Source: Atopobiaceae bacterium | Lineage (GTDB): Bacteria > Actinomycetota > Coriobacteriia > Coriobacteriales > Atopobiaceae | NCBI GenBank assembly: GCA_017510785.1 | Contig: JAFWMH010000026.1 | Coordinates: 1-64,000, forward strand | DNA: 64,000 nt | Direction of reading: 5' to 3' | Shown here: positions 8,909 to 17,437 of the stretch, one piece after another | Numbering within the stretch: the first letter of the stretch is position 1 | Layout of the letters: each line of letters begins with the position of its first letter | Program-made: the position numbers and the translations under genes | The notes under the pieces: generated by a model | Databases searched by the model: none | Told to the model about the DNA's origin: nothing | What the model saw: only the letters and a program-made list of their open reading frames with translations

Positions 8909-9988
8909 CTACACGTCGCGCACGGCAACGAGCACGCGCGGACGGTGCGTGAGGTCCTCGCGCACCTCGACGCGACTCCATCCAGAACTTGCACGCACGA
9001 GGTCGGCCGCATCGTGGACGTTATCTTCGAACAACTCTACGCATAGCATGCCCGCAGGGGCAAGCAGGCGCGGCGCCACCTCAAGAATGCGCCGAAACAC
9101 GTCGAGACCATCATCGCCGCCATCGAGCGCCAGTCGCGGCTCGTTGTCGCGTACCTCGGAGGGAACGTCGTAGTCCAAAATCTCGGTAGGTATGTAGGGC
9201 GGATTCGAAACAAGCACCGAGAAGGTGCCCCACAGCTCCTCGGGCACCGCGTCCGCAAGATCGCACTCAAGCACATCGACGGCGTCACTCAAACCAAGGG
9301 TTTTGCAATTTCGCTCGGCCACGGCAACTGCCTCGGGCGAAATATCGGTCGCAACCACGTACGTACCAGGACGCTCCGACGCAATGGAGAGCGCAATACA
9401 ACCAGTCCCCGTACACAGGTCGAGCACGCGCACACCCAACGGAGCCGCGGCCGGCAAGGCCTCGAGCTCAGCTTGCGCACGCATGTACTCGTCTGCCATG
9501 CGCTCGTCGGGCAACTCGCCCTCCCAGTTTTGCAACCGTTCCCGCAAATCGGCCACGCGCTTCTCGCGGGCTTTTCTCTCCTCCTCGACACGGCTCTGCG
9601 CGCGAGCACGAACGTCGTCGTAATTCACGCCCGAGGCAAGCGCCGCATCCACGCCTTCGAGCGCGGCATCCACGAGCACTTCCGTTTCGGGCCGCGGAAT
9701 GAGCACCCCACGCTCGCAACGAAGAATGATGTGGCGAAACGGCATTTCGCCAGTAACATATTGCAGCGGCTCGCCCGCACCGCGACGCCGCACGCCCTCG
9801 CGCATGATGTCGAGCTCCGCCGGCACGAGCGGCCGATCGAAGTTCATGTACAGCTCCACACGCGAGAGCCCCGTCGCATCGCTGAGCAGCCACTCGGCCG
9901 AGAGCCGCGGATGCTCGTCGCCCTTGCGCTCCAAAAACCCAACCGTCCAGTTAAGGATGCGCTGGACTGTCCACAGCTCGTCTGCCAT
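8909..9988 (-). CDS. prmC: Release factor N5-glutamine methyltransferase with coiled-coil insertion
   Basis: A 359-residue SAM-dependent methyltransferase (PrmC/HemK) from ATG 9988 (AAGGCG upstream). It methylates the glutamine of the GGQ motif of release factors such as the neighbouring prfA product. Seen are the N-terminal helical domain, LIPRPETE near residue 97, SAM motif I VLDLCTGTGC near 188, and the catalytic NPPY in LVSNPPYIP near 259. The family is usually about 280 residues. The excess is mostly a charged helical stretch of some 65 residues (about 112-183, nucleotides 9440-9655) between PRPETE and motif I, where normal members have about 20 residues. prfA lies 7 bp upstream, so the two are surely co-transcribed. 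Confidence 0.94.
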   Translation of the reverse strand: MADELWTVQRILNWTVGFLERKGDEHPRLSAEWLLSDATGLSRVELYMNFDRPLVPAELDIMREGVRRRGAGEPLQYVTGEMPFRHIILRCERGVLIPRPETEVLVDAALEGVDAALASGVNYDDVRARAQSRVEEERKAREKRVADLRERLQNWEGELPDERMADEYMRAQAELEALPAAAPLGVRVLDLCTGTGCIALSIASERPGTYVVATDISPEAVAVAERNCKTLGLSDAVDVLECDLADAVPEELWGTFSVLVSNPPYIPTEILDYDVPSEVRDNEPRLALDGGDDGLDVFRRILEVAPRLLAPAGMLCVELFEDNVHDAADLVRASSGWSRVEVREDLTHRPRVLVAVRDV

Positions 9989-9995
9989 GTGCGCC

Positions 9996-11063
9996 TTACA
10001 CCGCCTCAGCCAGCTTTTGGGCGCGGTCGGCCGCGGCAAGCGCGTCGATAACACCTTGCAGGGTATCGCCAAGCAGCACGCCGTTGTACGTGCCGTTAAA
10101 GCCAATGCGGTGATCGGTTACGCGATCTTGCGGCTGATTGTATGTGCGAATCTTCTCGCTACGATTGCCATGGCCAATTTGCGCGAGACGCTCCGCACCC
10201 TGCTCGGCCTGCTGCCGCTCAAGCTCCATCTCGTACAGACGGGCACGCAGCATTTGCATACACACCTCGCGGTTTTGGATTTGCGAACGCTGGTCCTGCG
10301 ACTGCACCACGGTATTGGTGGGAAGGTGCGTAATACGCACGGCAGAGTACGTCGTGTTTACGCCTTGGCCGCCAGGACCACTCGCGCAGTACGTATCGAT
10401 GCGCAGGTCCTCTTCGGCTATTTGAATGTCGATCTCGTCGGCCTCGGGCAGCACAGCAACGGTTGCCGTGGATGTGTGGATGCGACCTTGGCTTTCCGTT
10501 TTGGGCACGCGCTGCACGCGATGCACGCCGCTTTCGTACTTCATAACGGAATACACCTTCTCGCCCGTCACCTTGAACTCGATGGTTTTGAACCCGCCGG
10601 CTTCGCTTGGGCTCGACGACAAAACCTCGATTTTCCACCGGCGCCCGGAAGCGAAACGCGAATACATCTCGTAGAGGTCGCCCGCAAAGATGGCGGCTTC
10701 GTCGCCACCCACGCCGGCGCGAATCTCCACGATGGTATCCTTCTCGTCGTTGGGGTCGCCGGGGATGAGCATAATCTTGATTTCCTGCTCGAGCTCGGGC
10801 AGCTTTGCCTCGTTGGACGCGAGGTCCTCCTGCAGCATGGCCTTCTCGTCGGGATCTGTTTCCTCGTGGAGCATCTCCTTGGCGACTTCGATGTCGTCAA
10901 TCGCGGCAAGGTACTCGCGTGCCTTCGCCACGAGCGCAGCTTGGTCGGCGTGTTCCTTTGCAATGCGCGCATACTCCTTGGGGTCGCTCACGACCGCCGG
11001 ATCGACCATGCGCCGTTCCAATTCTTCGTAGGCTGCTATGAGTTTTTGCAGCTTGTCACCCAT
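9996..11063 (-). CDS. prfA: Peptide chain release factor 1
   Basis: A 355-residue class I release factor that reads UAA and UAG and triggers peptide release. The GGQ motif is in SGPGGQGVNTT near residue 230. The stop-codon tripeptide, P-x-T in RF1, reads PKT in VQRVPKTESQGR near residue 187, where PAT, PVT and PET are the forms I know best. The RF1-specific regions GVGGDEA and RIRTYNQPQDRVTDHRI are present. The start ATG at 11063 is preceded by AAAAGGAG. It heads the prmC-tsaC-nudC run and follows the rpmE terminator. Confidence 0.97.
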   Translation of the reverse strand: MGDKLQKLIAAYEELERRMVDPAVVSDPKEYARIAKEHADQAALVAKAREYLAAIDDIEVAKEMLHEETDPDEKAMLQEDLASNEAKLPELEQEIKIMLIPGDPNDEKDTIVEIRAGVGGDEAAIFAGDLYEMYSRFASGRRWKIEVLSSSPSEAGGFKTIEFKVTGEKVYSVMKYESGVHRVQRVPKTESQGRIHTSTATVAVLPEADEIDIQIAEEDLRIDTYCASGPGGQGVNTTYSAVRITHLPTNTVVQSQDQRSQIQNREVCMQMLRARLYEMELERQQAEQGAERLAQIGHGNRSEKIRTYNQPQDRVTDHRIGFNGTYNGVLLGDTLQGVIDALAAADRAQKLAEAV

Positions 11064-11178
11064 GTTGGCTCCTTTTGCTTCGATGTGTAGCCTTCCTAGA
11101 ATACCTCAGCTCATGCCCGCGTGCGCGCCGCATACAAAACCCACAGCGGCACCGCACGCCTGCAGCGCATCCCCACGC

Positions 11179-11215
11179 AAAAACCGACCCACCCGTACGA
11201 ACACGGATGGGCCGG
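11179..11215 (-). terminator. Terminator of rpmE
   Basis: A 13-bp stem with two G-U pairs: CCGGCCCATCCGT (minus strand, 11203-11215) with ACGGGTGGGTCGG (11184-11196), followed by TTTTT (11179-11183). It separates rpmE from prfA. Confidence 0.82.
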
Positions 11216-11237
11216 CCTTGTGCTGTACCGTTATGTG

Positions 11238-11651
11238 CTACTCAGCGTCGCCTGCGGCATCGGCAGCTGCAGCGGCCTCCTCGGCAGCCTTCTTGGCGGC
11301 CTCAGCCTCGGCACGCTTCGCATATTCGGCAGCGCGGGCAGCCTTCTTGGCGGCCTTGGCCTCGGCAGCAGCCTTCTTGGCGGCCGCGAGCTCGGCAGCC
11401 CTCTTCGCGCGGGCTTCCTTGGCGGCAGCAGCGCGAGCGAGCTGGGCTGCGGCGGCACCACCGAACTTGTCGGCAAAGCGCTGAACGCGTCCGCCCGTAT
11501 CGACGAGCTTCTGTGTGCCGGTGTAGAACGGGTGGCACTTGTCGCAAAGGTCGAGCCTCATGCTGGGCACCGTGGCGCGCGTGGTCCACGTATTGCCGCA
11601 GGAGCAACGAACAGTGCACTCCATATAGTTGGGATGAATGCCTTGCTTCAT
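11238..11651 (-). CDS. rpmE: 50S ribosomal protein L31 with long Ala/Lys/Glu-rich tail
   Basis: Residues 1 to about 70 are a zinc-binding L31 (MKQGIHPNY; Cys16, Cys18, Cys36 and Cys39; HPFYTG; RFADKFG). L31 bridges the two ribosomal subunits. The family normally ends here at 66-90 residues, but this protein runs on for about 65 residues of almost pure Ala, Lys, Glu and Arg, predicted to be one long helix, to 137 residues. ATG 11651 follows GAGGAGAAACC. A small stem (CCTGGT at 11671-11676 with ACCAGG at 11682-11687) sits in the leader and could take part in feedback control, which is only a guess. Confidence 0.93.
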   Translation of the reverse strand: MKQGIHPNYMECTVRCSCGNTWTTRATVPSMRLDLCDKCHPFYTGTQKLVDTGGRVQRFADKFGGAAAAQLARAAAAKEARAKRAAELAAAKKAAAEAKAAKKAARAAEYAKRAEAEAAKKAAEEAAAAADAAGDAE

Positions 11652-11749
11652 GGTTTCTCCTCACGTCGGCCCTGGTTTCCGACCAGGACATCGATTCTTC
11701 GCCGAGGCACAGGGCAGGACACCTGCCACCTCAACGGTCAAGCTGCACT

Positions 11750-11779
11750 AGTCTAGCGCAACCCATCGTTTTTGCGCAA
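11750..11779 (-). promoter_or_regulatory. Candidate promoter for rpmE
   Basis: On the minus strand TTGCGC (11774-11779) and TAGACT (11750-11755) are spaced by 18 bp, about 100 nt before the rpmE start codon. Both hexamers deviate from consensus. Confidence 0.4.
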
Positions 11780-11791
11780 CCTCCACACAAA

Positions 11792-12319
11792 TTACCAACG
11801 ACGGAACAGACGCGCGATGCTCCAACCATAATCGTCATCGTCGTTGGCGGGGCGCTTGAGCTTTACGATTTCGGCACTCTCAACCGTTCCAGCATGCGCC
11901 ATCACGCGTGCAATCGTAGGGCCGCCGGCGGTACGTGGAAACGTAGGACTGCCAGGGTTTATTACAAGCACACGTTGCGAACCGCCGGGACTTGGCTCCC
12001 AGTGCACGAACGGACGATGCGAGTGCCCGCAAATGGCAACATCGCACGTCGCGAGATCCAAGCGATCCTCGTAATGGCACAGCTGCCAGCGCAATCCCTC
12101 GCGAAACACGCGCGTCATGCGCTCCACGCCCGGACCATAGTCCATACCCCAGTCGTTGTTGCCCAAACACATCTCCATGGGCGCAATGTTGCACAGCGTT
12201 TGATAATCCCCATACGAGCAGCAATCCCCGGCATGCAAAATGACGTCGGCGCCCTTAAGCGCCTCGAGAAGCTCCTCCGAAAGATGCCCGTGCGTATCGG
12301 AAACAATATCGAAGCGCAT
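11792..12319 (-). CDS. YfcE/MJ0936-type metallophosphoesterase
   Basis: A 175-residue calcineurin-like phosphoesterase. All metal-binding blocks are present: DIVSDTHG near the N-terminus, LHAGDCCSYGD, GNNDW, and CGHSHRPF followed by NPGSPTFPR. Small members of this family hydrolyse phosphodiesters in the cytoplasm with two divalent metals; the natural substrate is generally unknown. It starts 9 bp after the LytTR regulator stop codon, so the two are probably co-transcribed. Confidence 0.9.
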   Translation of the reverse strand: MRFDIVSDTHGHLSEELLEALKGADVILHAGDCCSYGDYQTLCNIAPMEMCLGNNDWGMDYGPGVERMTRVFREGLRWQLCHYEDRLDLATCDVAICGHSHRPFVHWEPSPGGSQRVLVINPGSPTFPRTAGGPTIARVMAHAGTVESAEIVKLKRPANDDDDYGWSIARLFRRW

Positions 12320-12328
12320 CTCGAAGCC

Positions 12329-13048
12329 CTAAAGACCAAGTGCCCGCTTGAGCGCAACGACGCGCCGACGCGATACCGAAATCTTTTTGTCCTCCACACC
12401 ATTAATCCCAAGTTGCAGGATGCCACTCGAAATGGTTTCGACGTCCTCAACGAAGGCGAGGTTAACGATGTAGCCACGGTGCACGCGGAAGAAGCCGTGC
12501 TCGCCCAACTTGGCCTCAAGCTTGGCCAGCGAAATCGTGGAGAGGTACCGATCGGAGTCCGTGTAGATGCAGGAATAGTCGTCCTTCGCCTCGATGTAAC
12601 GAATCTTATCGACGGGCACAAGCACCTTTCGACCGCTCTTCTCTACGGGAATGCGATCCACCGACGGCGTGTTTTGACGTGGCGGCTTTACGCGCGCCTG
12701 CACCTTGTCGAGCGCCTGGGTAAGACGGTCCGTCTCGACCGGCTTCATAAGATAATCGACCGCATCCACGCCAAATGCCTCGAGTGCGTACTCACTGTAA
12801 GCCGTAACGAACACCACTGCAGGCGGGTTCTTGAGTTTGTGCAGGGCCTCGGCCAACTGCATTCCACTCGTCTTGGGCATCGAAATATCCAAGAACATTA
12901 CGTCGGCACGGTTTTCCATAAGCCGCTCGACGGCCTCACGAGCACTCGCTGCCTCCACAATGGTGCCCATGCGACCCGTCTCTTCCAGCAGGTACCTTAG
13001 CTCGGAGCGTGCGGGGGCCTCATCGTCTACAATAATGGCATTTAGCAT
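12329..13048 (-). CDS. LytTR-family response regulator
   Basis: A 239-residue regulator: receiver domain (residues 1-120, phosphoacceptor Asp54 in MFLDISMP, TAYSEYA, and Lys in YLMKPV), then a LytTR DNA-binding domain (about 140-239, RYIEAKDDYSCIYT, FFRVHRGYIVNL, SVSRRRV). I chose ATG 13048 with GGAG nine bases ahead; a GTG at 13063 is in frame but has only an AGG two bases away. Its partner is the LytS-type kinase at 13234-14559, 185 bp upstream. LytTR regulators bind paired 9-bp direct repeats and often control surface or carbon-uptake genes; the target here is unknown. Confidence 0.92.
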   Translation of the reverse strand: MLNAIIVDDEAPARSELRYLLEETGRMGTIVEAASAREAVERLMENRADVMFLDISMPKTSGMQLAEALHKLKNPPAVVFVTAYSEYALEAFGVDAVDYLMKPVETDRLTQALDKVQARVKPPRQNTPSVDRIPVEKSGRKVLVPVDKIRYIEAKDDYSCIYTDSDRYLSTISLAKLEAKLGEHGFFRVHRGYIVNLAFVEDVETISSGILQLGINGVEDKKISVSRRRVVALKRALGL

Positions 13049-13172
13049 ACGGGTTTTCTCCACTACCTTTTAAAATCAGTCGGCTACAAGAGTATAGCGC
13101 ACGAATTGAACGCCGTACTCCACCATTTTATGTGATAATGACGCATTTTTAAAACTCACGAGGTACGTCCCC

Positions 13173-13205
13173 TGGAGGTTTGCCGCTTTGTGTAACGAAC
13201 CTCCA
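13173..13205. repeat. Inverted repeat between sensor kinase and response regulator
   Basis: TGGAGGTT (13173-13180) and AACCTCCA (13198-13205) form perfect 8-bp arms around a 17-bp centre, with no T-run on either side. It lies about 125 bp upstream of the response regulator start, so it may be an operator or a pausing hairpin rather than a terminator. Confidence 0.5.
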
Positions 13206-13233
13206 AGGAACGCACCCACCTGTGGAATGGCAC

Positions 13234-14559
13234 TCATCGCTGAACGGCATCGGCAAGGCGCAGGGTTACCACGGTACCCTCGCCGGGTTTCGACATAACT
13301 TCGATGCCCGAGCCAACTCCGTAAAAGAGTTCGATACGCTCGGCAACATTACGCAGCGCAATGCCGGTGCCGCCGCCGCTTCCCTGCGTTCCCTCCGCCG
13401 CGAGCAAACGATCGGCGACCTCGGCCGTCATGCCCAGCCCGTCGTCGGCCACGGCCACTAGCACGTCGCTCCCATCGGTCGCCACGTGCACGTCGATGTG
13501 CAGAGGTCCCTCATCGCGCATGGCATGCCGCACGGCATTCTCTACGATGGGCTGCACCAAAAAGCTCGGCACAAGCACCTCGCCCAGGCCAGGCTCGACG
13601 TGTTCCGACTCCACGATGCGGTCCTCGCCGAAGCGTGCCTGCTCAATGGTGAGGTAGCGCCTCGTTTGCTCCAGCTCCTGCTCGAGCGGGATGAGCGATT
13701 CGGAACCCTCGAGTGTCCGTCGGTAAAACACCGAGAAATCGCGCAGCAGATCGCGTGCCCGCGCGGGGTCCGTGCGCGTAAACGCCGCAATGGTGTTGAG
13801 CGTGTTAAACAAAAAGTGCGGGTTTATCTGCGCCTGCAGCGCCTTGACCTCGGCACGCGCCGTAAGCTCGGCCTGACGATCCAGCTCGTATGCCGAAAGC
13901 TGCGCCGAAAGGAGGTTGGCCATGCCACGCGCGATGGTAAGCTGCGTACGATCGATTTGCCGGCCTCTGCGATAGTAGAGCTTGAGTGTACCCACGGGGC
14001 GATCGGCCACCACAAGCGGCACGATAATGCACACCGGGAAGCCTTCGACGTCCGTAGTGGAAGCCGTTATGCCAAATCCCTCCTCCCCGATTGCCGCAGA
14101 GTTGCGCGTCGAGAAGGTTTCCATTCGGCCCGACTTGAGCACCTCCATCGTAGGCCAGGTAATGCTCGAGCCTGGCGGATAGTCGGGCGCACGCTCACCA
14201 ACGTAGGCAAGCACACTTGAGGTATCGGTCATGGATACGGCCTGCGCACTAGTTTCGGGCAACACGAGCTGACACACCGCGTGGCATCCTTCGGGCGTAA
14301 GGCCGTTTCGCATGTGGTCGAGCGTACTTGAGGCCACACGAAGCGTTCGCTCCATGGCGTGCGAGCGCTGGTTATCGGGGATGAGCAGCACCGACGCCCC
14401 GAGCACAATAACGATGGCAAGAATTGAGCCTGCAAGCATGGTTGCCAGGATGCTGCCCGTAGTGATGCCCCACGAAAGCAGGGCAAGAAGCAGCACGATG
14501 AGAACTACGATGCCGCCGTATACATAGTTGCCTAGCCGCTCATACAGCCATTGTCTCAT
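13234..14559 (-). CDS. LytS-type sensor histidine kinase with GAF domain
   Basis: A 441-residue kinase: two hydrophobic segments (about residues 15-62) place it in the membrane, a GAF-like sensor domain follows (about 85-215), then a His_kinase domain with phosphoacceptor His248 in QINPHFLFNTLN, the N box VQPIVENAVRH, and a HATPase_c domain with DDGLGM and GTGIALRNV. It lacks the many-helix 5TM region of classical LytS. It should phosphorylate the LytTR regulator downstream. Its ATG overlaps the stop of the glycosyltransferase gene by 4 bp (ATGA), so it is made from the queT-glycosyltransferase message. The signal is unknown. Confidence 0.9.
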   Translation of the reverse strand: MRQWLYERLGNYVYGGIVVLIVLLLALLSWGITTGSILATMLAGSILAIVIVLGASVLLIPDNQRSHAMERTLRVASSTLDHMRNGLTPEGCHAVCQLVLPETSAQAVSMTDTSSVLAYVGERAPDYPPGSSITWPTMEVLKSGRMETFSTRNSAAIGEEGFGITASTTDVEGFPVCIIVPLVVADRPVGTLKLYYRRGRQIDRTQLTIARGMANLLSAQLSAYELDRQAELTARAEVKALQAQINPHFLFNTLNTIAAFTRTDPARARDLLRDFSVFYRRTLEGSESLIPLEQELEQTRRYLTIEQARFGEDRIVESEHVEPGLGEVLVPSFLVQPIVENAVRHAMRDEGPLHIDVHVATDGSDVLVAVADDGLGMTAEVADRLLAAEGTQGSGGGTGIALRNVAERIELFYGVGSGIEVMSKPGEGTVVTLRLADAVQR

Positions 14560-15842
14560 GACTCAGCGTTCCAGTCTTCCCAGTCGACGACGTCTTGGCT
14601 TAACGGCTGATCAACACGCTGCGTGCGACGACGACGCGGATAGCGCGGCGTACCCGTCTCGATAATGGACTCCGCGATTTGCTCGTTACCCCAAAGCGAC
14701 GACATCATGCCCGGCCAGTACGTTTGGAATGCAAGGTAGCTTTCGCTCATGCGCGAAGCCCAAATCTTGGCGTCCTTGCGCGCGTGCAGCCAAACGTGGA
14801 AGTACTCGGAACGCTCTGGTCCGGCAATCGCGCGTAGCAAGGACGTGCGGAAGATGCGCTTGTGTACCCCGCGCGTAATCCAAGGAGCGGGGTACGGCTG
14901 CAACGAGTCGGGGGTGATTGGCCTAAAGCCAATGCGATGATTGGCAACGTCGAGCTTTTCCACTTCGTACGTCCAGCGGTATACGTCCTGCATAAAGCGG
15001 CTTGCGTGCGACGGCGTTTTGGGCGGCATGTGCTTTACCGCCCACTCGTTATCGAACCACACATCGAGGCCGTTCATGCGCAGGTTAAACAGGTAGTCGA
15101 GGTCCTCGCCGCGCGTGATGTACGGGTCGAACGCAACATGACAAAAGGCGTCGGCGTACAACGCAAAACACCCTCCGCACACGTAGTTCGAGCGAGAAAT
15201 GCGCGTGGAGCTTTGCGCACGTTGCATCCACTCGTTGAACTCGGACTTTTTTGTCCAATGGCGATCGCACCAGCGCGTCGTGCTCTCGTCGGCATAGCAA
15301 GAGTCGTTGCGGTCGAAGAAGTACCCGCTCTTTGCAGATACGGGAAGATCTTGTCGCGTTAACAAGCCGAGTCCATACACCGCATCGATGAGGAAGTTCT
15401 CGTCGAGCGCCACCTCGTCGTCGTCCATAAACACCACCACGTCGTGGCCGAGCACCGCAGCTACCACTAAGCCCATGTTGCGAATGGCACCGTAGCCACG
15501 AAGCGATACGGTTTCGCCCTCCATTTTTGGTGCCACCACGTGAATGGCGTTCTCGATGACCTTAGCCTCGCGATTTCCAATAATGAGTGGATTGAGGTTT
15601 GGGTGTGTGGAGCAAATGCCGTTAACACGGGCGCGGGCAGAGTCCGCACAGCTCGCCGGCGCTACGAGCAGCACGACGACGCGCAGCACGCCTCGCACCT
15701 GTTCGAGCGAGTCCAAGCAGGTTTCGAGCTCGGGCACTGGTTTGGAAATGGGCGTTGCGTGGTCGTAGGCACCAACCTCACCCATACCAGCGGGATCGTC
15801 GGTTTCGGCCCAATACGTGGGGATAACGATTACGGGGTTCAC
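14556..15842 (-). CDS. Glycosyltransferase family 2-like protein
   Basis: A 428-residue cytoplasmic protein with a GT-A fold: PVIVIPTYWAE at the N-terminus, the metal-binding VVFMDDDEV (a DxD variant) near residue 140, and YITRGEDLDYLFNLRMNG, the acceptor-site ED block. It transfers a sugar from a nucleotide donor to an unknown acceptor, perhaps a wall glycan or glycolipid. There are no membrane segments. The start is GTG at 15842; the ribosome site AAAGGAGG overlaps the end of queT, so translation is probably coupled. A basic C-terminal stretch (RYPRRRRTQR) is notable. Confidence 0.75.
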   Translation of the reverse strand: MNPVIVIPTYWAETDDPAGMGEVGAYDHATPISKPVPELETCLDSLEQVRGVLRVVVLLVAPASCADSARARVNGICSTHPNLNPLIIGNREAKVIENAIHVVAPKMEGETVSLRGYGAIRNMGLVVAAVLGHDVVVFMDDDEVALDENFLIDAVYGLGLLTRQDLPVSAKSGYFFDRNDSCYADESTTRWCDRHWTKKSEFNEWMQRAQSSTRISRSNYVCGGCFALYADAFCHVAFDPYITRGEDLDYLFNLRMNGLDVWFDNEWAVKHMPPKTPSHASRFMQDVYRWTYEVEKLDVANHRIGFRPITPDSLQPYPAPWITRGVHKRIFRTSLLRAIAGPERSEYFHVWLHARKDAKIWASRMSESYLAFQTYWPGMMSSLWGNEQIAESIIETGTPRYPRRRRTQRVDQPLSQDVVDWEDWNAES

Positions 15843-15848
15843 CTGACG

Positions 15849-16442
15849 CTACGCCTCCTTTGTTCTCATAGCGGGCTGCTCGTCGCCCGAAAGCTGCTTG
15901 GCCAACGGCGTACGCTTAAGAGCATAATACAAGGGAAGTCCCAAGAAGTACATTACTGCGGCCTCACCAATTCCGGTAGCCACGAACCCAAACAAGAACA
16001 TTGGTAAATATGCGCCTTCCAAGTCGACGCTCGTAAACGGAATGGTGTAAAAGCCCAAGCCTTTGAGCATGACGGGCAGGTACAGGGGCACGATAATTGC
16101 GTTCGCAATCACGGGGCCGAGCACCGCCAACGCCGGGCGATCGCGGAAACGCCACGAGAACATCGCACCAAGGCATGTCGCAAGCGAACCGAAAACCACG
16201 TCGAGCAAGCCAAGCGTACCCACACCCGAAAGTGCGATGTTGGCCATGTTCGCAATAACGCAGCCCAACGTAAGGCCGGGAATGGCATCCGCCGTGAAAA
16301 GCGCCAGCACCGTAAGCGCCTCGGAAATGCGTGCCTGCACCGGACCCCACGATATCCACCCCAAAAACAGCATGGCCACGAGCGTAGCACCGCAATAGGC
16401 AGCGGCTATCATGGCGATTCGAGCAATGCGATGCGCATCCAT
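15849..16442 (-). CDS. queT: QueT-family transporter (ECF S-component, queuosine precursor)
   Basis: A 197-residue membrane protein with about six helices. The run VQARISEALTVLALF, followed by ADAIPGLTLGCVIANM and LLDVVFGSLATCLGA, matches QueT. QueT is thought to be the substrate-binding subunit of an ECF transporter that imports a queuosine precursor such as preQ1. The energy-coupling subunits are not in the window and would be shared. I looked for a preQ1 riboswitch in the 200 bp upstream and could not recognise one. AAAGGGG precedes ATG 16442. It heads the operon with the glycosyltransferase and LytS kinase. The gluQ gene at 21522 acts on queuosine-modified tRNA, but in a separate unit. 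Confidence 0.78.
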   Translation of the reverse strand: MDAHRIARIAMIAAAYCGATLVAMLFLGWISWGPVQARISEALTVLALFTADAIPGLTLGCVIANMANIALSGVGTLGLLDVVFGSLATCLGAMFSWRFRDRPALAVLGPVIANAIIVPLYLPVMLKGLGFYTIPFTSVDLEGAYLPMFLFGFVATGIGEAAVMYFLGLPLYYALKRTPLAKQLSGDEQPAMRTKEA

Positions 16443-16643
16443 TAGTCAAGCCCCTTTCGATAGACGGTTTTTGATTCTACAACAAGCGCAGTGCCTTGAC
16501 CACACGAAATTGTTTTACGCACGGTACGCGCCCCCCAGGGGGCGTATATCCTTTGTATTACGGCGAGACGAACAGCCTGGAAGCGTGCATCGCGGCGAAG
16601 CTGCTACAATGCCGAGAGCGATACTGGGCACAAAGGAGGAAAC

Positions 16644-17309
16644 ATGGTGCAGGAAACGTTTAGCTTGGGCACGCCAGCCCTCGTGTGCCGATGGCGGCTA
16701 TATAACGGTGAGCTTCCGCTGCAAAGTCGTCATATGCGCGCGCTTGCGGCACGAACGGTTGGGGGCCGCCGCATTACACCCGAGCTCGTTGCCTGGGTAA
16801 AGCAACGCGTCGAATGGGGCCTCAGTCCCACGACTTGCGATCATCCCGACGGGGTTCTTATGCTCGTAGTTGATGCCAAGGGCTCCTCGGCCCTCTCGCT
16901 GGGCCCGTACCAGCCACTGGGCAACACCTCGGCCCGCGAACTCCTCACTCGAGCGGAGCTTTCCCAACAGGAGGCGCGTACAACCGGCGTCGCCCCAGAG
17001 GAACTGTGGATTGCACGTCATGACTACCTCGTGCGCTGCACGTCTGCCGACTTCGCCCCTTCCGGCGCCTCGTCGCTCATAGTCGACCTCGCCCACACCA
17101 TGGGCATTGCCGTGCAGCACAGCAACTCCATGCTTGAGGACGTGGCATGGAATGGATACGCAGGTAGCGAGGCTTTTTTGGTTTCGGACGAGCATGGAAT
17201 CGTGCCGTCGAGCGACCATGGTGGCAAGCGAGCAGAGAAGTTCGCGCAGAGCTACCAAAAGCTGCTTGAGCGCAATCTTCAGCAGCCCGGCCGCAAACGT
17301 ACGGGCTAA
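16644..17309 (+). CDS. Conserved-looking protein of unknown function
   Basis: A 221-residue soluble protein that I do not recognise. The start is firm: AAAGGAGGAAAC directly precedes ATG 16644, and a TACAAT hexamer about 40 nt upstream may be the -10. There is no signal peptide or membrane segment. Distinct blocks are CRWRLYNGELPLQSRHMRAL, a hydrophobic centre VLMLVVDAKGSSALSLGPYQ, and the C-terminal GIVPSSDHGGKRAEKFAQ, which ends in a basic tail. Codon use resembles the neighbours, so it is likely a real and resident gene. It stands alone and converges on nifJ, whose terminator lies between them. Confidence 0.75.
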   Translation: MVQETFSLGTPALVCRWRLYNGELPLQSRHMRALAARTVGGRRITPELVAWVKQRVEWGLSPTTCDHPDGVLMLVVDAKGSSALSLGPYQPLGNTSARELLTRAELSQQEARTTGVAPEELWIARHDYLVRCTSADFAPSGASSLIVDLAHTMGIAVQHSNSMLEDVAWNGYAGSEAFLVSDEHGIVPSSDHGGKRAEKFAQSYQKLLERNLQQPGRKRTG

Positions 17310-17368
17310 GCCACGATGAGCCAGGTTCCCATGCTCGCTACGCCGCGCTCGCACGAGTCTTGGAATCA

Positions 17369-17406
17369 GCAAAAGCGGGGCAACCTCCGAAGAAGCTGCC
17401 CCGCTT
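17369..17406 (-). terminator. Terminator of nifJ
   Basis: Perfect 10-bp arms AAGCGGGGCA (17373-17382) and TGCCCCGCTT (17397-17406). On the minus strand the stem is followed by TTTTGC. It lies about 30 bp after the nifJ stop and between convergent genes. Confidence 0.87.
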
Positions 17407-17437
17407 ACTAGCAAGCGGTATTATCTGCTAGAAGCGC

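Noticed and set aside
16443-16643. preQ1 riboswitch upstream of queT
   Set aside because: I looked for the short preQ1-I hairpin with its A-rich tail on the minus strand and did not find a convincing match.
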